From Diphasiastrum complanatum (Eukaryota > Streptophyta > Lycopodiopsida > Lycopodiales > Lycopodiaceae): 64,000 bases of DNA. The notes under the pieces are model-generated. The model ran no database searches. It was given only the letters and a program-made list of their open reading frames with translations, and was not told the origin of the DNA. Shown here one piece after another: positions 52,647 to 63,975 of the stretch. The translations under genes were made by a program, and so were the position numbers. Each line of letters begins with the position of its first letter. Within the stretch, counting starts at the first letter, position 1. The stretch spans positions 43,443,507 to 43,507,506 of the forward strand of contig CM055107.1 of assembly GCA_029204225.1 (NCBI GenBank), given 5' to 3'.

Positions 52647-53804
52647 CGCAAAACTGCTTGAAACTTCTGCCGTAGGCTAAAAACAATATGCCGAGGCCAA
52701 CTGTGATGTCAGAAGTTGAAAATAATGACCTGCACTTTTTCCCTTACCAGGCCACTCGCTGCTTTTCCACCAATTTGAAAGCCAAATCGACGTCGCCTTT
52801 CGAAATGCACTCAGTCGTCAACTCCCAACTACGTGCCCAGTGGAATGGTGAAATCACCTTTGGCGCACTCCGAACACTTTCTCTGCTGCAATCACTCTGT
52901 TTTGTTGTACCGTACTTGCAGGTTCAGTCTGGGTGCCCTTTGTTTGGAGGTTATAGCCTTTCGTTTGGGTCAAAACAGACAATGGACTAAAAAATAGGGA
53001 TTTTCCTTGTTTTTGAACTGTTTCTTCACCTTGAAAAAAACTTCACACTTCACTTGTGAAGGGACCCAACTCCAATTTCAGTATGAAAATTTTTAATGAA
53101 ATTGAAGGCCAGCATGCACTTCAAGACCCTTGAAGACATTTTCTACTACATCTAATGGCTGATAGCAATCCAACGGCCCATAGGAAGCTTATCTTTTCTC
53201 CTCCTTTTTCAACTTTCTTTAGCTTTGAAAAGTTTCAAAGCTAGCTATGGTTGCCACCCAAATATTCTAATGGCTCCACGGATGAAGCGCGGCTGTCCAC
53301 GACCACTTCAGATTCTGTTTAACTGAGCATGGCGCCCTCCTTCTAACTTTTACAGCTCCAAAAAGAGTTCAGAATGGAGAGAAATCTCTGATTTTGTGCT
53401 CCCAAACCCCAGACCAGGGCTTTTTTTACACAAATCTATTCTTGGCTTCCAATTCACAGTGTTCTAACATGCCTATCCTCTTGCTTGGAGGTTGCCCTAC
53501 TGCTAGAACTCTGATGCTTCAATCCGTTTGTCAAACGGTGTCTGATTGAATGCACGCTGACTGCAAACACCAAATAGTCTTCCTTCAAAATTTTACTGAG
53601 GTTCTGATTTAGCCGACAACTCTTGTCTCTGAATTCCCACACAGTCTCAAGCTCACCAAGCTTCTGTGCGCTAAACTCTCTGCACCAGTGTTTCTCCTTC
53701 CGTCTTCAACGTAACCCCAAACTCTCAAAAGATAGTTCTCCCAAAACTCTCTTCAATGACGATGTTGTACTATGTACACTCCTTGTACGACTGTGATACC
53801 AACT

Positions 53805-54071
53805 TAGAATTTGCTTCGAACAAGAACACGGATCATGCTACATAGTAACACAGACAGAAAACACTCTCCACAACAAGCTCACATAGCAATTGTATTTCTC
53901 AAAATGAAATTACACTATACATATAGTTGTTTACTCAGGCAACCCATGCATGACCCAGTTTGCCGTTGGCGGGATGCATGTCCCATTGACTTGCCTCGTG
54001 GCAAGGCCAACTGATCCTTATCAACTGTAAGACCCACAGTACAGTAGCACAGTGATTCTACTTTAATTCTA
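53805..54071 (-). repeat. 5' LTR of copia E
   Basis: It closely matches 49178-49445. Read on the minus strand it starts TAGAATTAAAG at 54071 and ends AATTCTA at 53805, with PBS (TGGTATCAC) starting three bases later. Confidence 0.85.
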
Positions 54072-54077
54072 ACTAAT

Positions 54078-54774
54078 CTTACTCTAGATGAGGATGGTTT
54101 GGATGTTCAAGATGCAAATGATGATGCTTTTGTGATGTGTTCATGTATGCTTGCTAATGATGGAGATCTAGATCCATGGTGGATTGATAGTGGAGCAAGT
54201 TCACACATGACTTTTCACAAAGAGTACTTCACTTCTTTGCTGGCATATGGAGACTCACAAGAGGGTGATCTACACAGCCGATGATGGTGAGTGTGCAATC
54301 AAAGGGATTGACACATTCCTATTTCTCTCTCTACTAATCTGAATGTTCATTTGGAGGATGTCTTGTTCATTCCATCTAATACCAAGAATTTGCTTAGTGT
54401 GAGTCAATTGCTAAGTAAAGGCCTCAAGGTTGAGTTTGATGGAGATGCTTGTATGATCAAAAGGAAAGATGTCTTTATTGGAAAAGGTAAAAGACAAGGG
54501 AAGTTGTTCAAACGAGATGCTTGTGTTATTGCTAACCAAGTTGGATGTGTTACAAGAGAGCAAATACCTATTCAAGAGGTTTGTCATAAAAGGATGAGAC
54601 ACCTCAACTTCAAGTCATTGGAGGTAATGGCTAGAAAGAAAGTTGTGATAGGTCTTCCAAGTTCCTTAAGTGGCATCAATCATGTTTGTGAGTCTTGTGC
54701 TTTGTCTGAGTCACATACACTACCTTATACTACATCTACATCTATATCTACAAAGCCTTTCAAATTGTACATTT
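54078..54774 (+). pseudogene. Copia D protease and GAG-pre-integrase domain
   Basis: It resumes copia D after the nested insertion. LDEDGLDVQDANDDAF leads to WWIDSGASSHMTFHKEY, the copia protease active site (D-S-G). A frameshift near 54284 is followed by VHLEDVLFIPSNTKNLLSVS, QLLSKGLKVEFDG, HKRMRHLNFKSLEVMA, and CESCALSESHTLPY, the pre-integrase zinc-like region. It ends at a TAG near 54774. The two intact halves suggest few mutations since insertion. Confidence 0.87.
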
Positions 54775-54849
54775 AGATATTCATGGAATTACTACAATTA
54801 GCAATAGTGGAGCTAAGATGTATGTAACTTTCATTGATGATCTTAGTAG

Positions 54850-55850
54850 ATTTTGTTGGATCTATCTACTAACGGCAAGGATGAAGTGTATGATGTCTTT
54901 GTTAAGTTCAAGAATGCAAGAAAGAACCAATTTTCCGCAAGGATCAAGTGCTTAAGAATTGACAATGGTGGTGAGTACATATCTGCCAAGTTCAAGGCCT
55001 TTTGTGATGAGCATGGGATGAAGAGGGAGTATACAACACCAAGGACCCCACAACAAAATGGAGTGGCTGAAAGGAAGAAAGGAATTTATGTGAAAGTGCT
55101 AAAGCCATGAGGTTAAGTGCTAATCATGAAACCATTTTGGGATCAAGCTTTATTGTGTGTCAATTTCTTGTGCACTAGGTGGCCGAGTGCTATTTTGGAT
55201 GGAAGGACACCTTTTAAGATGCTATTCAAGAGGAGGCCGAGTGTCAACTTTCTAAGAACTTTTGGATGCACATGCTATGTCAACATCACTCTTGATGATA
55301 GGACCAAGGAAGATCCATCTTCAAGGAAAGGTATTTTTGTTGGATATAGTGAGGTGAGTAAAGCCTACAAGGTTTACATTCCTACTACTAACAATGTGAT
55401 TGTTGGTATAAATGTCATTTTTGATGAGGGGAACATTCCAAAAGTGTCTTCAAGTACTATTGATGATGATGTGGATGGATCTAACATTCTTGATGTTGAT
55501 GTAAAGTATCCTACTTTAGATGGTGATGATGATGGACCTTCATCAAGTCAAAAGCCAAGGAGAACATCAAGGGAAGACAAATGCCTTCAAGGCTCACATA
55601 TGATGAAAAGGGTAAGCAAGTAGATTATGGAAATTATGTTGCTTTCCTAACCTCTTTTGATGAACCTACAAGTGTAGATGAAGAAAGGAAAGAAGAGGAG
55701 TAGATCCAAGCAATGGATCTTAAGTATCTAAGGACAAGAAAGCTATTGAATACAAATGGATCTTCAAGGTGAAGAGAAACCAAGATGGATCTATCAACAA
55801 GTACAAGGCAAGGTTAGTGGCAAAAGGATATGCTCAAGAACAAGGGATTT
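54850..55850 (+). pseudogene. Copia D integrase and start of RT
   Basis: Integrase is represented by IKCLRIDNGGEYISAKFKAF (second catalytic Asp) and PRTPQQNGVAERKKG (catalytic Glu). The first catalytic Asp lies just upstream in a shifted frame. A break near 55110 precedes PFWDQALLCVNFLC, PSVNFLRTFGCTCYVNITLD, KGIFVGYSEVSKAYKVYIP and an Asp-rich linker ending PRRTSRED. RT begins in further broken frames ([34 protein letters not shown]) and ends abruptly at about 55850. Confidence 0.86.
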
Positions 55851-55859
55851 ATAAAGTCC

Positions 55860-56042
55860 TCAATCCAAGGATCCTATTCTAAGCATGTCAATCACAAGCA
55901 ACACAAGGGAATCAGATGGTAGACAAACCAACCCAACCAAACCTAGATCGAACGGATCTAGCCCCCAAGCTATGAATCAGTCACAATCAAGGAATGAGGC
56001 ATCATTCCAGCAGCATACTGCTACCGGTCATGCTATTAAGCC
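55860..56042 (+). other. Unassigned polar ORF segment
   Basis: A frame from 55885 gives a Gln/Asn/Ser-rich peptide (RQTNPTKPRSNGSSPQAM). It may be gag spacer from another element, but no motif is present. It runs into the repeat at 56043. Confidence 0.35.
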
Positions 56043-56347
56043 TACCACTAGTGAGAGCCCAACAGGTATACTTATACCCTCCAAGGCCCATGCACCACTA
56101 GTAGTGCATTGTGACACCTCACTGGACACCTTTGCAGCCTATCTGGGCTACGTCATCCAGTTCTCCAATGACTCACTGATAGACCCATACAAATCCACCA
56201 TCAAGTGTTTTAGGCCTACAACCATTAATTATGACCACGTACACATAAGGGCCCCAATTCCCTTATAACCACGATTAACTTACGGGTTGTTGGTCTACCA
56301 GTCCCTAGCGTGGACAAGCTACACGAGACCAATCATGGGCACAACAT
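56043..56347 (-). repeat. LTR-like repeat, left copy (3' LTR of a minus-strand gypsy remnant)
   Basis: About 300 bp shared with 59837-60127, including GGTATACTTATACCC-like and CACTAGTAGTGC sequences. On the minus strand it is preceded by AAGGGGGGAATAA and starts TGTTGTGCCC, a PPT/LTR junction. The outer end was not located precisely. Confidence 0.65.
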
Positions 56348-56349
56348 TA

Positions 56350-56960
56350 TTCCCCCCTTATTCAAGTCCTATCCTCAGAACATAAAACTAGAAAAGTTCC
56401 TCCTTAAGCTTCCTTCCTATTCCCAGGAATCATCATCGTCTGTACATCCTTTCCATCAAACCAGATGCTCGGTAACTATACAATCTCTCAGTCGTTTCTC
56501 CAGATTCAAGATGCTCTCCTTCACATAGACTCTTCTTGAGACAGCTTATGTGAAATACGGGATGCACTTGGGATCCTTCCAGGAGTTCCAATTGCTAAGC
56601 TAAGGATCCGATCTTTTTCAAGATCTTATATGCTCCTCTATATTTGGGGGACAATTTATAATGCTTGCTGGTACGCATTACACTTGAATCCATTGGGATT
56701 TCCAAAAAATACCCAATCCCCCACTTGGAAGTCTCTCGATGATCTTTTCAGACTTGTATGATGTCAGTCCCCATCTTGGGAACACTGGACATTCTCACAT
56801 GCAATCCATAGCATTTCCTATATACCATGTAGGAAATCGGCTACTTTCTGAAACTTGAACACCCAAGTCTCTCCCGCAATGGGTGATATAGGTTTAAAAC
56901 TATACGTAAGCATGCACGGGCTATAACCAGTATCCAAATGCTTACTATAACTCAATCTCC
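56350..56960 (-). pseudogene. Ty3/gypsy integrase C-terminal remnant
   Basis: Broken minus-strand frames give GDWVFFGNPNGF, YKILKKIGSLA, QLELLEGSQVHPVFHISCLK and, upstream, SPIAGETWVFKFQKVADFL with a GIEMLWIACENVQ-like stretch. The order matches the integrase C-terminal domain of plant gypsy elements, directly before the PPT and LTR at 56347. There are many stops and frameshifts. The catalytic core is not recognisable. Confidence 0.65.
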
Positions 56961-59836
56961 ATCAAGAATAGCTTCTCCTCCAAGGAGATTGCTATGAAAA
57001 TATGAATACATATCTTAACTGATCTTCTGATCATGCAGGTAATCCTTCTTTTAATTGATCAAGTATAACTAGAATCTGAACTATGATTTGTCAATCATAA
57101 TTCATCGGATTTTTGTCCTATACTTAATAAAAGAATGCGATACCCTCACATAGACAACAACCAATGATCAGAAGAACTTTTAAGCTCAGAGTCATCTCTA
57201 GTTTAGCAAATACGGCCGACCAAAAGTGATCATTGAACTTCAAATTGGAAATGTTCATAATGTCACTTTGGTAATCCGTAAAGCCTAAATAGACACTCTA
57301 TAGCTACTTGGTCTATACCCGAATAAACATAGCTGATTTCGTAAGGCGATCAGTCGTACCAAAATTCCACTAACCTGTTTATTCATCCAGGGTATAAACA
57401 CTATCCTCTCCTATGGATTAGGTATTTCCTAGAATCTGAGTTATGATACACCAATCTAACTCTCCAGATTTCCGAGACTATACCATATCATAAGAGTGTA
57501 TTACAATTTTTAAAAGACACATGAGTTGTTCCAATTTTTTTTTTCCAACTGAGAAGTTACAGACCTTTCCAACTCACATGCGGTGCCTATAAAAGGACTG
57601 TAATTCCAAAAATTCCCTTACTTTAGACATGGCACAGCTTGTCATTCCAAAGTTAGGGTCATGATTTAGAAAACGTCTAGATTTTTCTCTTAAGTTCTAA
57701 TCTAGAATAACTTAAGTTTTACCGGAACCTCATTACGTGAAGTTCTAACTTTTAGCAACCAACAACTATCCAACTCTCCTGAGTTTTTTGGAATAATGTT
57801 TTATCCACTCCAAAATGGGGAGAGATAAGGCCCAAAAGTTCTCGGGTATTCTATGTACACCCATCTGTGAATCCAAAATAACTCATAGACATTGTGACTG
57901 ACAAGCAATACGCCACAACAATAACATTCATAAGTAAGATTATATTGTTGATTTCCAACAACTATCTCAGAAGTAGCGCTTCTGATTCAGTTAGCTGTAT
58001 CAGATTTAGAAAATATTTAAATGTCTAGTGTGGTACCAAAACACCACATTTAATCTGATTCTAAATCAATCCTGGGTCAGTAAGCAATTCTCAATGAGAA
58101 ATTGCTATAACCCAGCGAGAAATTGTCTCAAACACAATTCTCATCAATATGCCTATGTACCAACAACTAGTTTATGCATGCAAATAACTTACTTCAAGGA
58201 ATACTTTGTAGATCCACAAGATTAAAAGTTTGTATAAAAGGCTTTATGATTCCACAAAGATTCACTACATAACATATCTCTACAGATATCTCTTGATTTG
58301 TACACAACACTTTCATAACCGAGAATCCTGTAACTTGGTTATCCTCTAAGAGAGACTATTTCTCAAAGAGTGTTATTTCACATCAAAAAATCTCGCCCGG
58401 AGATTAACTTAAAAGAATATATTGTTAGCATGAATTTCTTCTCTTGCATCAACCCACGGATCTCAGTTCACACTAAGATCAAGTTGACTATCTCCAGCAA
58501 GGAACAGGTTTCAACAGGCCCCCATCTTGCAATAGAATTACCAAGTTCTGACACAAATCAATCGGACTTGTTATCAGCCACTTTTCTATTGCAAGAGTAC
58601 TTTCTTAATTTCCCCCTCTTAAATCTTTAAACCATATATCTACTATAATCCATAAAAGAACTCTGTAATATCGTAACATTCTATCGTGTCTGATTCCTAA
58701 AACAGGTCCTTCATCCATAACAGATTCCTCCTAAATTCTCTGACAGATGCTTCTTCTTTTAATTTTTTTTTCTTCCACTTCTTCTCTTTTTAACAGGAAA
58801 TGCCCCGAGTTTCCAAGGGGTGCATATCATTCGAGATTTGCACAAGAGAAGTTTCAAAGAAGAGATCCGAAAAAATTTTGAAAGCCAAAGAAGTGCTGCA
58901 TCATTGTAAGCAAATACCAATGATGTCCCAAGACAATGACTTAACAAAAGATCTTCTTTATTACCAAACTTGAGAATTGACCTATAAATCAGAAAAGAAT
59001 TACTTGAAGATTCAAGTAGAGAAAACAATTTTAGAAAACAGTTCCATTAACCATTTATGTGACACTGTCCATGTTCAATGGGTAATCAAAATTACCTTCC
59101 AAGGAATCAACAAAAATCGGATTAATTAATGTGTTAAAAAATTCACCAATATATCCTTTATAAAGAAATAGCTTGTCGGGTTTCCGATTTTGTAAATTTG
59201 AGATATCTAAAAAGGGGTCATGACCAATATCTCAAATCTCCGACAAAACAACCGTTTTATGACCGATAATATTTGGCATCACTAAGTTTTCCGGCCATAC
59301 TATGGTCAACTGATACAGTTAGTTTCAGATTTGCATTTTGGAATCGCCTGCGTCCCATATCACAGATTCTTCCTCCATGAAGGCCTTCCACTTCCTGATC
59401 AAAGTGTTAGAAAAAATAATACAAGTATATGAAGTTCTCGGGAATTACTGAAAAATTCCAACTTCAATAATACAATTACCAACTCAAAAATTCTTTCGCC
59501 CCTTTTTAAAATCTCTACGGTCATTGAAAGGATAAAAGTATTCATCCTAACATGCCTTGAGTGAAAAATCTAGAAATGGGAAAGAATGAGCCGAATACAA
59601 ATTGTGTTGGTATGCCCCAGCTTCAAGCACATCAAGAAAACAACTATTTCATTTCAGTTTTACATTCCATCTAGGTAATTTCTGGGCCGATTTAACCATG
59701 CCCGTTCCCTTGTGTTCTTGCTTTGAGTGGTATGCTTAGACTAGTATCTTGTGTTTAGGACTTTATATTGGTATCAGGGTCATGGAAAGAGGAATCACAC
59801 TAGCAACATGTATCTACCAATCACAGAATCAAGCTT
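56961..59836. other. Degenerate interior between the two LTR-like repeats; no intact gene
   Basis: No ORF longer than about 90 codons. Minus-strand peptides around 58760-59400 (SVIWDAGDSKMQ, ISNLQNRKPDKLFLYKGYIG) look coding-derived but I cannot name them. Near 59768 a plus-strand TTGGTATCAGGGTCATGG looks like a primer binding site followed by a Met codon, so a piece of another element may be inserted here. Confidence 0.4.
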
Positions 59837-60127
59837 ACACTAGTGAGAGCCGAACATGTATACTTATACCCTCCAAGGCCTATGCACCACTAGTAGTGCA
59901 CCGTGACACCTCACTGGACACCTCTGCAGCCTATCTGGGCCACATAATCCAGTTCCCTAATGACTCTCTGATAGACCCATGTGTTTAGGCCTACAACCAT
60001 TAATTATGACCATGTACACATAAGGGTCCCAATTCCCTTATAGTCACAATTAACTTATGGGTTGTTGGTCTACCGGTCCCTAGCGTGGCTAGGACATGCT
60101 ACCCGAGACCAGGCATGGGCATGACGT
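59837..60127 (-). repeat. LTR-like repeat, right copy
   Basis: It is homologous to 56043-56347 with scattered differences and a short deletion (the bases around 56195-56210 of the left copy are missing near 59985). It is taken as the 5' LTR of the minus-strand remnant. Confidence 0.6.
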
Positions 60128-62169
60128 TAATCACTCACACGCTCTCTTTCTCTTTTCCACTCTCTCCTCTAACTGGGACTCCACGCCCTCCTCTCTTTCT
60201 ACAAGCATAGCATACATGCTAAAAAGGGGCTAAAGTAGCAAGAACTTAAACAAATATGCATAACATACAAAGTTATACTAATCTTAGCCAAATGCCACAT
60301 TTAACAAATATGGATCCAAAACAGCAGCACTTAGCTCTCTTGCATTGAGGATGAAAATTACATACAATGGGCTTCTTTTTATAGAAGCTTGTCGAGTTTC
60401 TTTTCCACCATTACTTATGGAACAAGATAATACAAGTCTCAAAATACCATGCACGCTCCCTATTGGGGCCTTGACTTTGACTTTTGCTTAAGTTTTTTAA
60501 GTCTAAGTTACACCTTGAGACTTGTTAATTCCAATTCTTTGCCCCCTAAGGACTAATGACACCACAAGTTGGGCTTACACTCGTAGGATGCCAATTCGGG
60601 GCCTCACTATAGATGGGCTCTTCAAGATGGACTTATACACACAAAATGCCATGCTTGGGCCATTAATTAGACAAAATTGATTACAAAATAATTAATTACA
60701 AAGGCTCCTTCCTTGTAAGGTGCTCCTTTCCTGAACTCTCTCGGGCTGCTCCATTGAAATGCCCCTTCGGCCTTGTATTCTAGCCCCCAAAGACTTCCTC
60801 GAACATACAAAAGAAATGATTTTGTTTGGGCAATTATGGATCGATCTAGTAAGCTAGCTTCATTCATCTACAACAATAGTTACAATTTCTGAATTAGTCC
60901 ATTTTTTTGTAGAGTGTTTGTTTAGTCTCTATGGATTATGATCAAAATATGTAAATCACTTTTGGTCGTCAGTGTTTTAGAAACTTAAAACTTGGCTTAG
61001 CTTCAATTCTTTCAATAATCCAAAATCCAATCATCATACGAAAAGAACAAATTAAAATTTGGAAAATATGCTTCATGCATATGTCTCAAATAAGTAGTCT
61101 CAATGGAAAGAGTAGCTCTTTTTAGTAGAATTTGTTTATAATAGGTACAAATCTTTGATAGTTAGTTATAGCCCATTAATGTCTATGTACAGATTCTAGT
61201 CAAAGTCACATGTTGAAACCTCGGGGATTCAATTCCATAATGTTACTAAATTCTTGTTTGATATGCAAGAAATGCTACAGTTGGTCAAGGAAATGCTTGG
61301 AATGTGCAAGATCGTGCATGACATCATGCTAATTTGCAACAAACTCGTCAATAATTTCAAGTTGGTCGTTGTGTACATTCATGTGTACCTAAGGATTAGA
61401 AGGTGATGTGAATTGGTAAGCATTCAAACTATCAACTAGGTTTTATGGACCTTTTCAAATAGTTAAATCAATTGAATTGATTTGAGGAATGAATCATGAA
61501 AAAACCTCTTAGAATTCTTCTAAATAGATATCATAACTAATGTCACCAACTTGTCAATATGAGCCTGGTAGGCGTTTTAAATCTTTTTGAATTATTGGAG
61601 AAGAAATTGGATGGTGGGGCGCGATGATGCATAAAATGTTAGTGTTTTGAAATTTACAAAACTAGTTTGATCGTAAAACCTTATGATAGTTGCTTAGTGT
61701 GATGTTGTTGTTTGAGGAGTTAAAGAATATATCATTGAATCACCTATATGCATCGGCCCAAAGTTTTGTTACCATTTCATGTAAAAAGATATAAAGGTTG
61801 TACCCAATATAGTTTGCCTCAAACGATGGGAAAAATGAGGATGGATTGGCTTTAATTGAAATATTTGCTTGAAGTAGGACTATGTTCATTTTTAAAGATG
61901 TTGTGAGTTTGAAAAAGGCATAGAACTTACAAGCAATTAAAATATTTAATTGCTCAAAATGACAATCCTAGCCAAGTCACCTAGTTCCGTAACGTACACT
62001 TTATACAATGAAAACACGAGGCATGTGAAAAAATAATAGTATCTTAAAGCTTTTGCCAAAAAAAAAATAAAAATCAGAGAGAGGACTTTCATCACCATTT
62101 GGCATTTACTCACCTTAATTTGCTACAATGTGGATATCCATGAAACACCACCTCAATCTACCTATTTTA
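60128..62169. other. No recognised gene
   Basis: AT-rich sequence with ORFs of up to 66 codons and no motifs. No repeat structure was noticed. Confidence 0.5.
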
Positions 62170-62325
62170 TATGTCTCAATGAGATACATTCAAAGTAAAT
62201 AATTTCTGAATCATCTAATTCAACCCTATAGCTTTGAATTCTAAGGAATTTTGTTGAATTTGGAAGAATTAGTATCTGATAGCGCGATCATATCCTCTAG
62301 GCTCTAGCTTATCCGAATGTTAAGT

Positions 62326-62935
62326 GGGGGGGAAGGCCCTACCTGAGGGCCTTCCTTGCTGGGAGGGCCCTTGCCCGAGGGCGAGAGCCCGAGGGCTGGC
62401 CCCGACCAGCAAGGAAGGGCCTCCCCCTATGTAATGCCATTGTGCGAAGGTTGGTTTTTTTTTTTTTTTTTTTTTCTCGTTTTTTGTTGTACGGTACGGA
62501 CGTACGGCCGTACGTGTGGACCAGTTTGTTTTTTTTTTTTTTTTTTCGATTTTTTGTCGTTTTTTTTTTTCGCAATTTTTTTTTACGTTTGTGGTGGAAT
62601 GTGGATGTGGACAGCCAATGATGGGCTGCCACATAGCACATGCACATACCACCGGAGAGAGGAGAGAGAACGTGCATTCCATCGGAGAAAGAACATGCAT
62701 TCCATCGGAGAGAGGAAAGAGAAGGACAGATTACTAGAGAGAAAATTGGATGAACATTATGCTCTGGAGGTGGTCCTAAAATACAAAGGACACCTAAGGA
62801 GAGAGAAGGATAGATTCATAGGAGAGAGAAAATTGGATGGACATTATGCTTCTAGAGGTGGTCCCAAAATACAAAGGACACAATGCATTAATGTACAAAA
62901 TGAACAGATTTAAATGAGAACTTCATGCATTAAGG
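62326..62935. mobile_element. Insertion in the downstream flank of C2 copy 2: GC-rich hairpin, poly-T tracts, palindrome
   Basis: This block interrupts the segmental duplication and is absent from copy 1. It begins with a GC-rich inverted repeat (about 62345-62362 against 62404-62424; arm core GGGCCTTCCTTGCTGG). T-runs of about 19-21 follow at about 62455-62475 and 62526-62546. A perfect 16-bp palindrome, ACGTACGGCCGTACGT, lies at 62500-62515. The block ends with GGAGAGAGGA-rich direct repeats (CATTCCATCGGAGA twice, about 62665-62715). ORFs across it are low-complexity artefacts. It could be a retroposed RNA or MITE-like insert; the class is unknown. Confidence 0.6.
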
Positions 62936-63002
62936 ACACCTGAGCACAATGCATTACGTGTCTGTACAAAATGAACAGATTTAAATCAGAACTTCATCAG
63001 CC

Positions 63003-63476
63003 TCACACATGATAGAGATTGAAATCAAAGCGATCAGGAAATCTTCCGCCAGGAGGTATGCAGATGTTGAGCATCCCTTGTGACCGAGAGTCCTGAAAGA
63101 AGACGATGGACGTCACTGGAAACTTTGGACCGCCTCTAATTTTTACAGCATCAGATATGGAAACTCGAGCCGTGCCCAGCAGCTTATCTTTCCAAGTACC
63201 CGGGCAGTATATCTCTATGGTAAGCTGTGCGGTGACATCCTCCAAACGCCGTTGGTCGATTGTGAGACTGAGCTTCTGATCCCAACTGGGGTTGATCCCT
63301 CCCTCCTCATCAATGCGCGTGCACACTTTATGTGTGGGATCTACGTACGCTACTGCGTACGTTTTCAGTTTTCCGCCAAAATACTTCACGTTCCTTAATT
63401 CCTGTGCTGAAATTATGAAGAACTCCAACGTTCTGCGTGCTGGTGGCACTGCTGATCTGCTCACAGACTTTGCCAT
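63003..63476 (-). CDS. Small C2-domain protein (SRC2/BAP-like), copy 2
   Basis: This is an intact 157-codon ORF, 146 of 157 residues identical to the copy at 42246-42719. The C2 domain covers about residues 14-115, with the same INPSWDQKLSLTI and IEIYCPGTWKDKLLG stretches and the same CIPPGGRFPDRFDF tail. Changes cluster in the first C2 loop (NVKYFGGKLK against NANNFGGKLN). This loop normally holds Ca2+-binding Asp residues and has none here. Lack of stops in both copies suggests both are, or were recently, under selection. A membrane-associated stress or defence role is the family expectation, not something shown here. There is no signal peptide or membrane helix. The start is the conserved first Met. 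Confidence 0.88.
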   Translation of the reverse strand: MAKSVSRSAVPPARRTLEFFIISAQELRNVKYFGGKLKTYAVAYVDPTHKVCTRIDEEGGINPSWDQKLSLTIDQRRLEDVTAQLTIEIYCPGTWKDKLLGTARVSISDAVKIRGGPKFPVTSIVFFQDSRSQGMLNICIPPGGRFPDRFDFNLYHV

Positions 63477-63849
63477 ATTCTTGAAAACTTGCAGGACTAC
63501 TTTGATTGTCTGAGAAGATGGGAAAGCTGTTGTGAGGGCTTTAGGTTCGGCAAATTAGCCCTTTCAATATGCCTCAACAGATGCAAAGCTTTACAGCGTA
63601 GGCTGGAGACAACAGTAGTAAATCAGAACGCACTACGTAAAACTCTGCCTTGTTTTCTTTTTTTCAGTCAGTAAAACATAATTTGTGCATGGCACTCGTA
63701 GTATCAGACTGAAAAGCTACGATAAATCAAATTAAACTCACCAAAACTGATCGAATCAGCTCAAATTCGAACAAACTCATGAGTTTTCTGACACTCAGTA
63801 AGGGTATTGCACACGGTGAAGGTTTGAGAATAGAGTGAGGCATCAAATT

Positions 63850-63975
63850 GCTTATATACTTATTATGGATAGGCAACAGCGACGAGGGAGTGGGGTCGAG
63901 CTGAATGCTAGAGCATTCTCCGGACCTCAACCTCACATGTACACACGTTTTACATGTTAGCAATAAACTCACGTG
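63850..63975 (-). promoter_or_regulatory. Candidate promoter of C2 gene copy 2
   Basis: TATATAAGC lies at 63858-63850 on the minus strand, about 375 bases before the start codon. The interrupted palindrome GAATGCT-AG-AGCATTC is at 63903-63918, and a G-box CACGTG at 63970-63975 with the same CCACGTGAGT context as copy 1. Order and approximate spacing are conserved although intervening bases have diverged. Confidence 0.6.

Larger units (their letters stand above)
49178..54071 (-). mobile_element. Nested Ty1/copia element E
   Basis: LTRs of about 268 bp lie at 49178-49445 (3') and 53805-54071 (5'), oriented on the minus strand. PBS TGGTATCAC follows the 5' LTR. A PPT-like AAGGGAGAGAGC precedes the 3' LTR. 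LTR ends read TAGAATT...AATTCTA instead of TG...CA. Gag, integrase, RT and RNase H are present with a deletion between gag and integrase and breaks in RT and RNase H. Only ACT is shared at the two insertion flanks, so the target duplication is unclear. Confidence 0.85.
47393..55860 (+). mobile_element. Ty1/copia element D, interrupted by nested copia E
   Basis: A probable 5' LTR (start uncertain, after 47392) ends TTTTACA at 47788. It is followed by a perfect PBS, TGGTATCAGAGC (47789-47800), and a 570-base leader. Gag, zinc knuckle, protease, pre-integrase, integrase and the start of RT follow in order on the plus strand. The order is broken between zinc knuckle and protease by copia E (49178-54071). 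Sequence identity is lost at about 55850 in the RT start (AQEQGI), and no 3' LTR was found. Confidence 0.85.

Noticed and set aside
62320-62913. Overlapping long ORFs on both strands across the poly-T region
   Set aside because: Poly-Lys and poly-Phe runs come from homopolymer DNA, and all frames are open for composition reasons.
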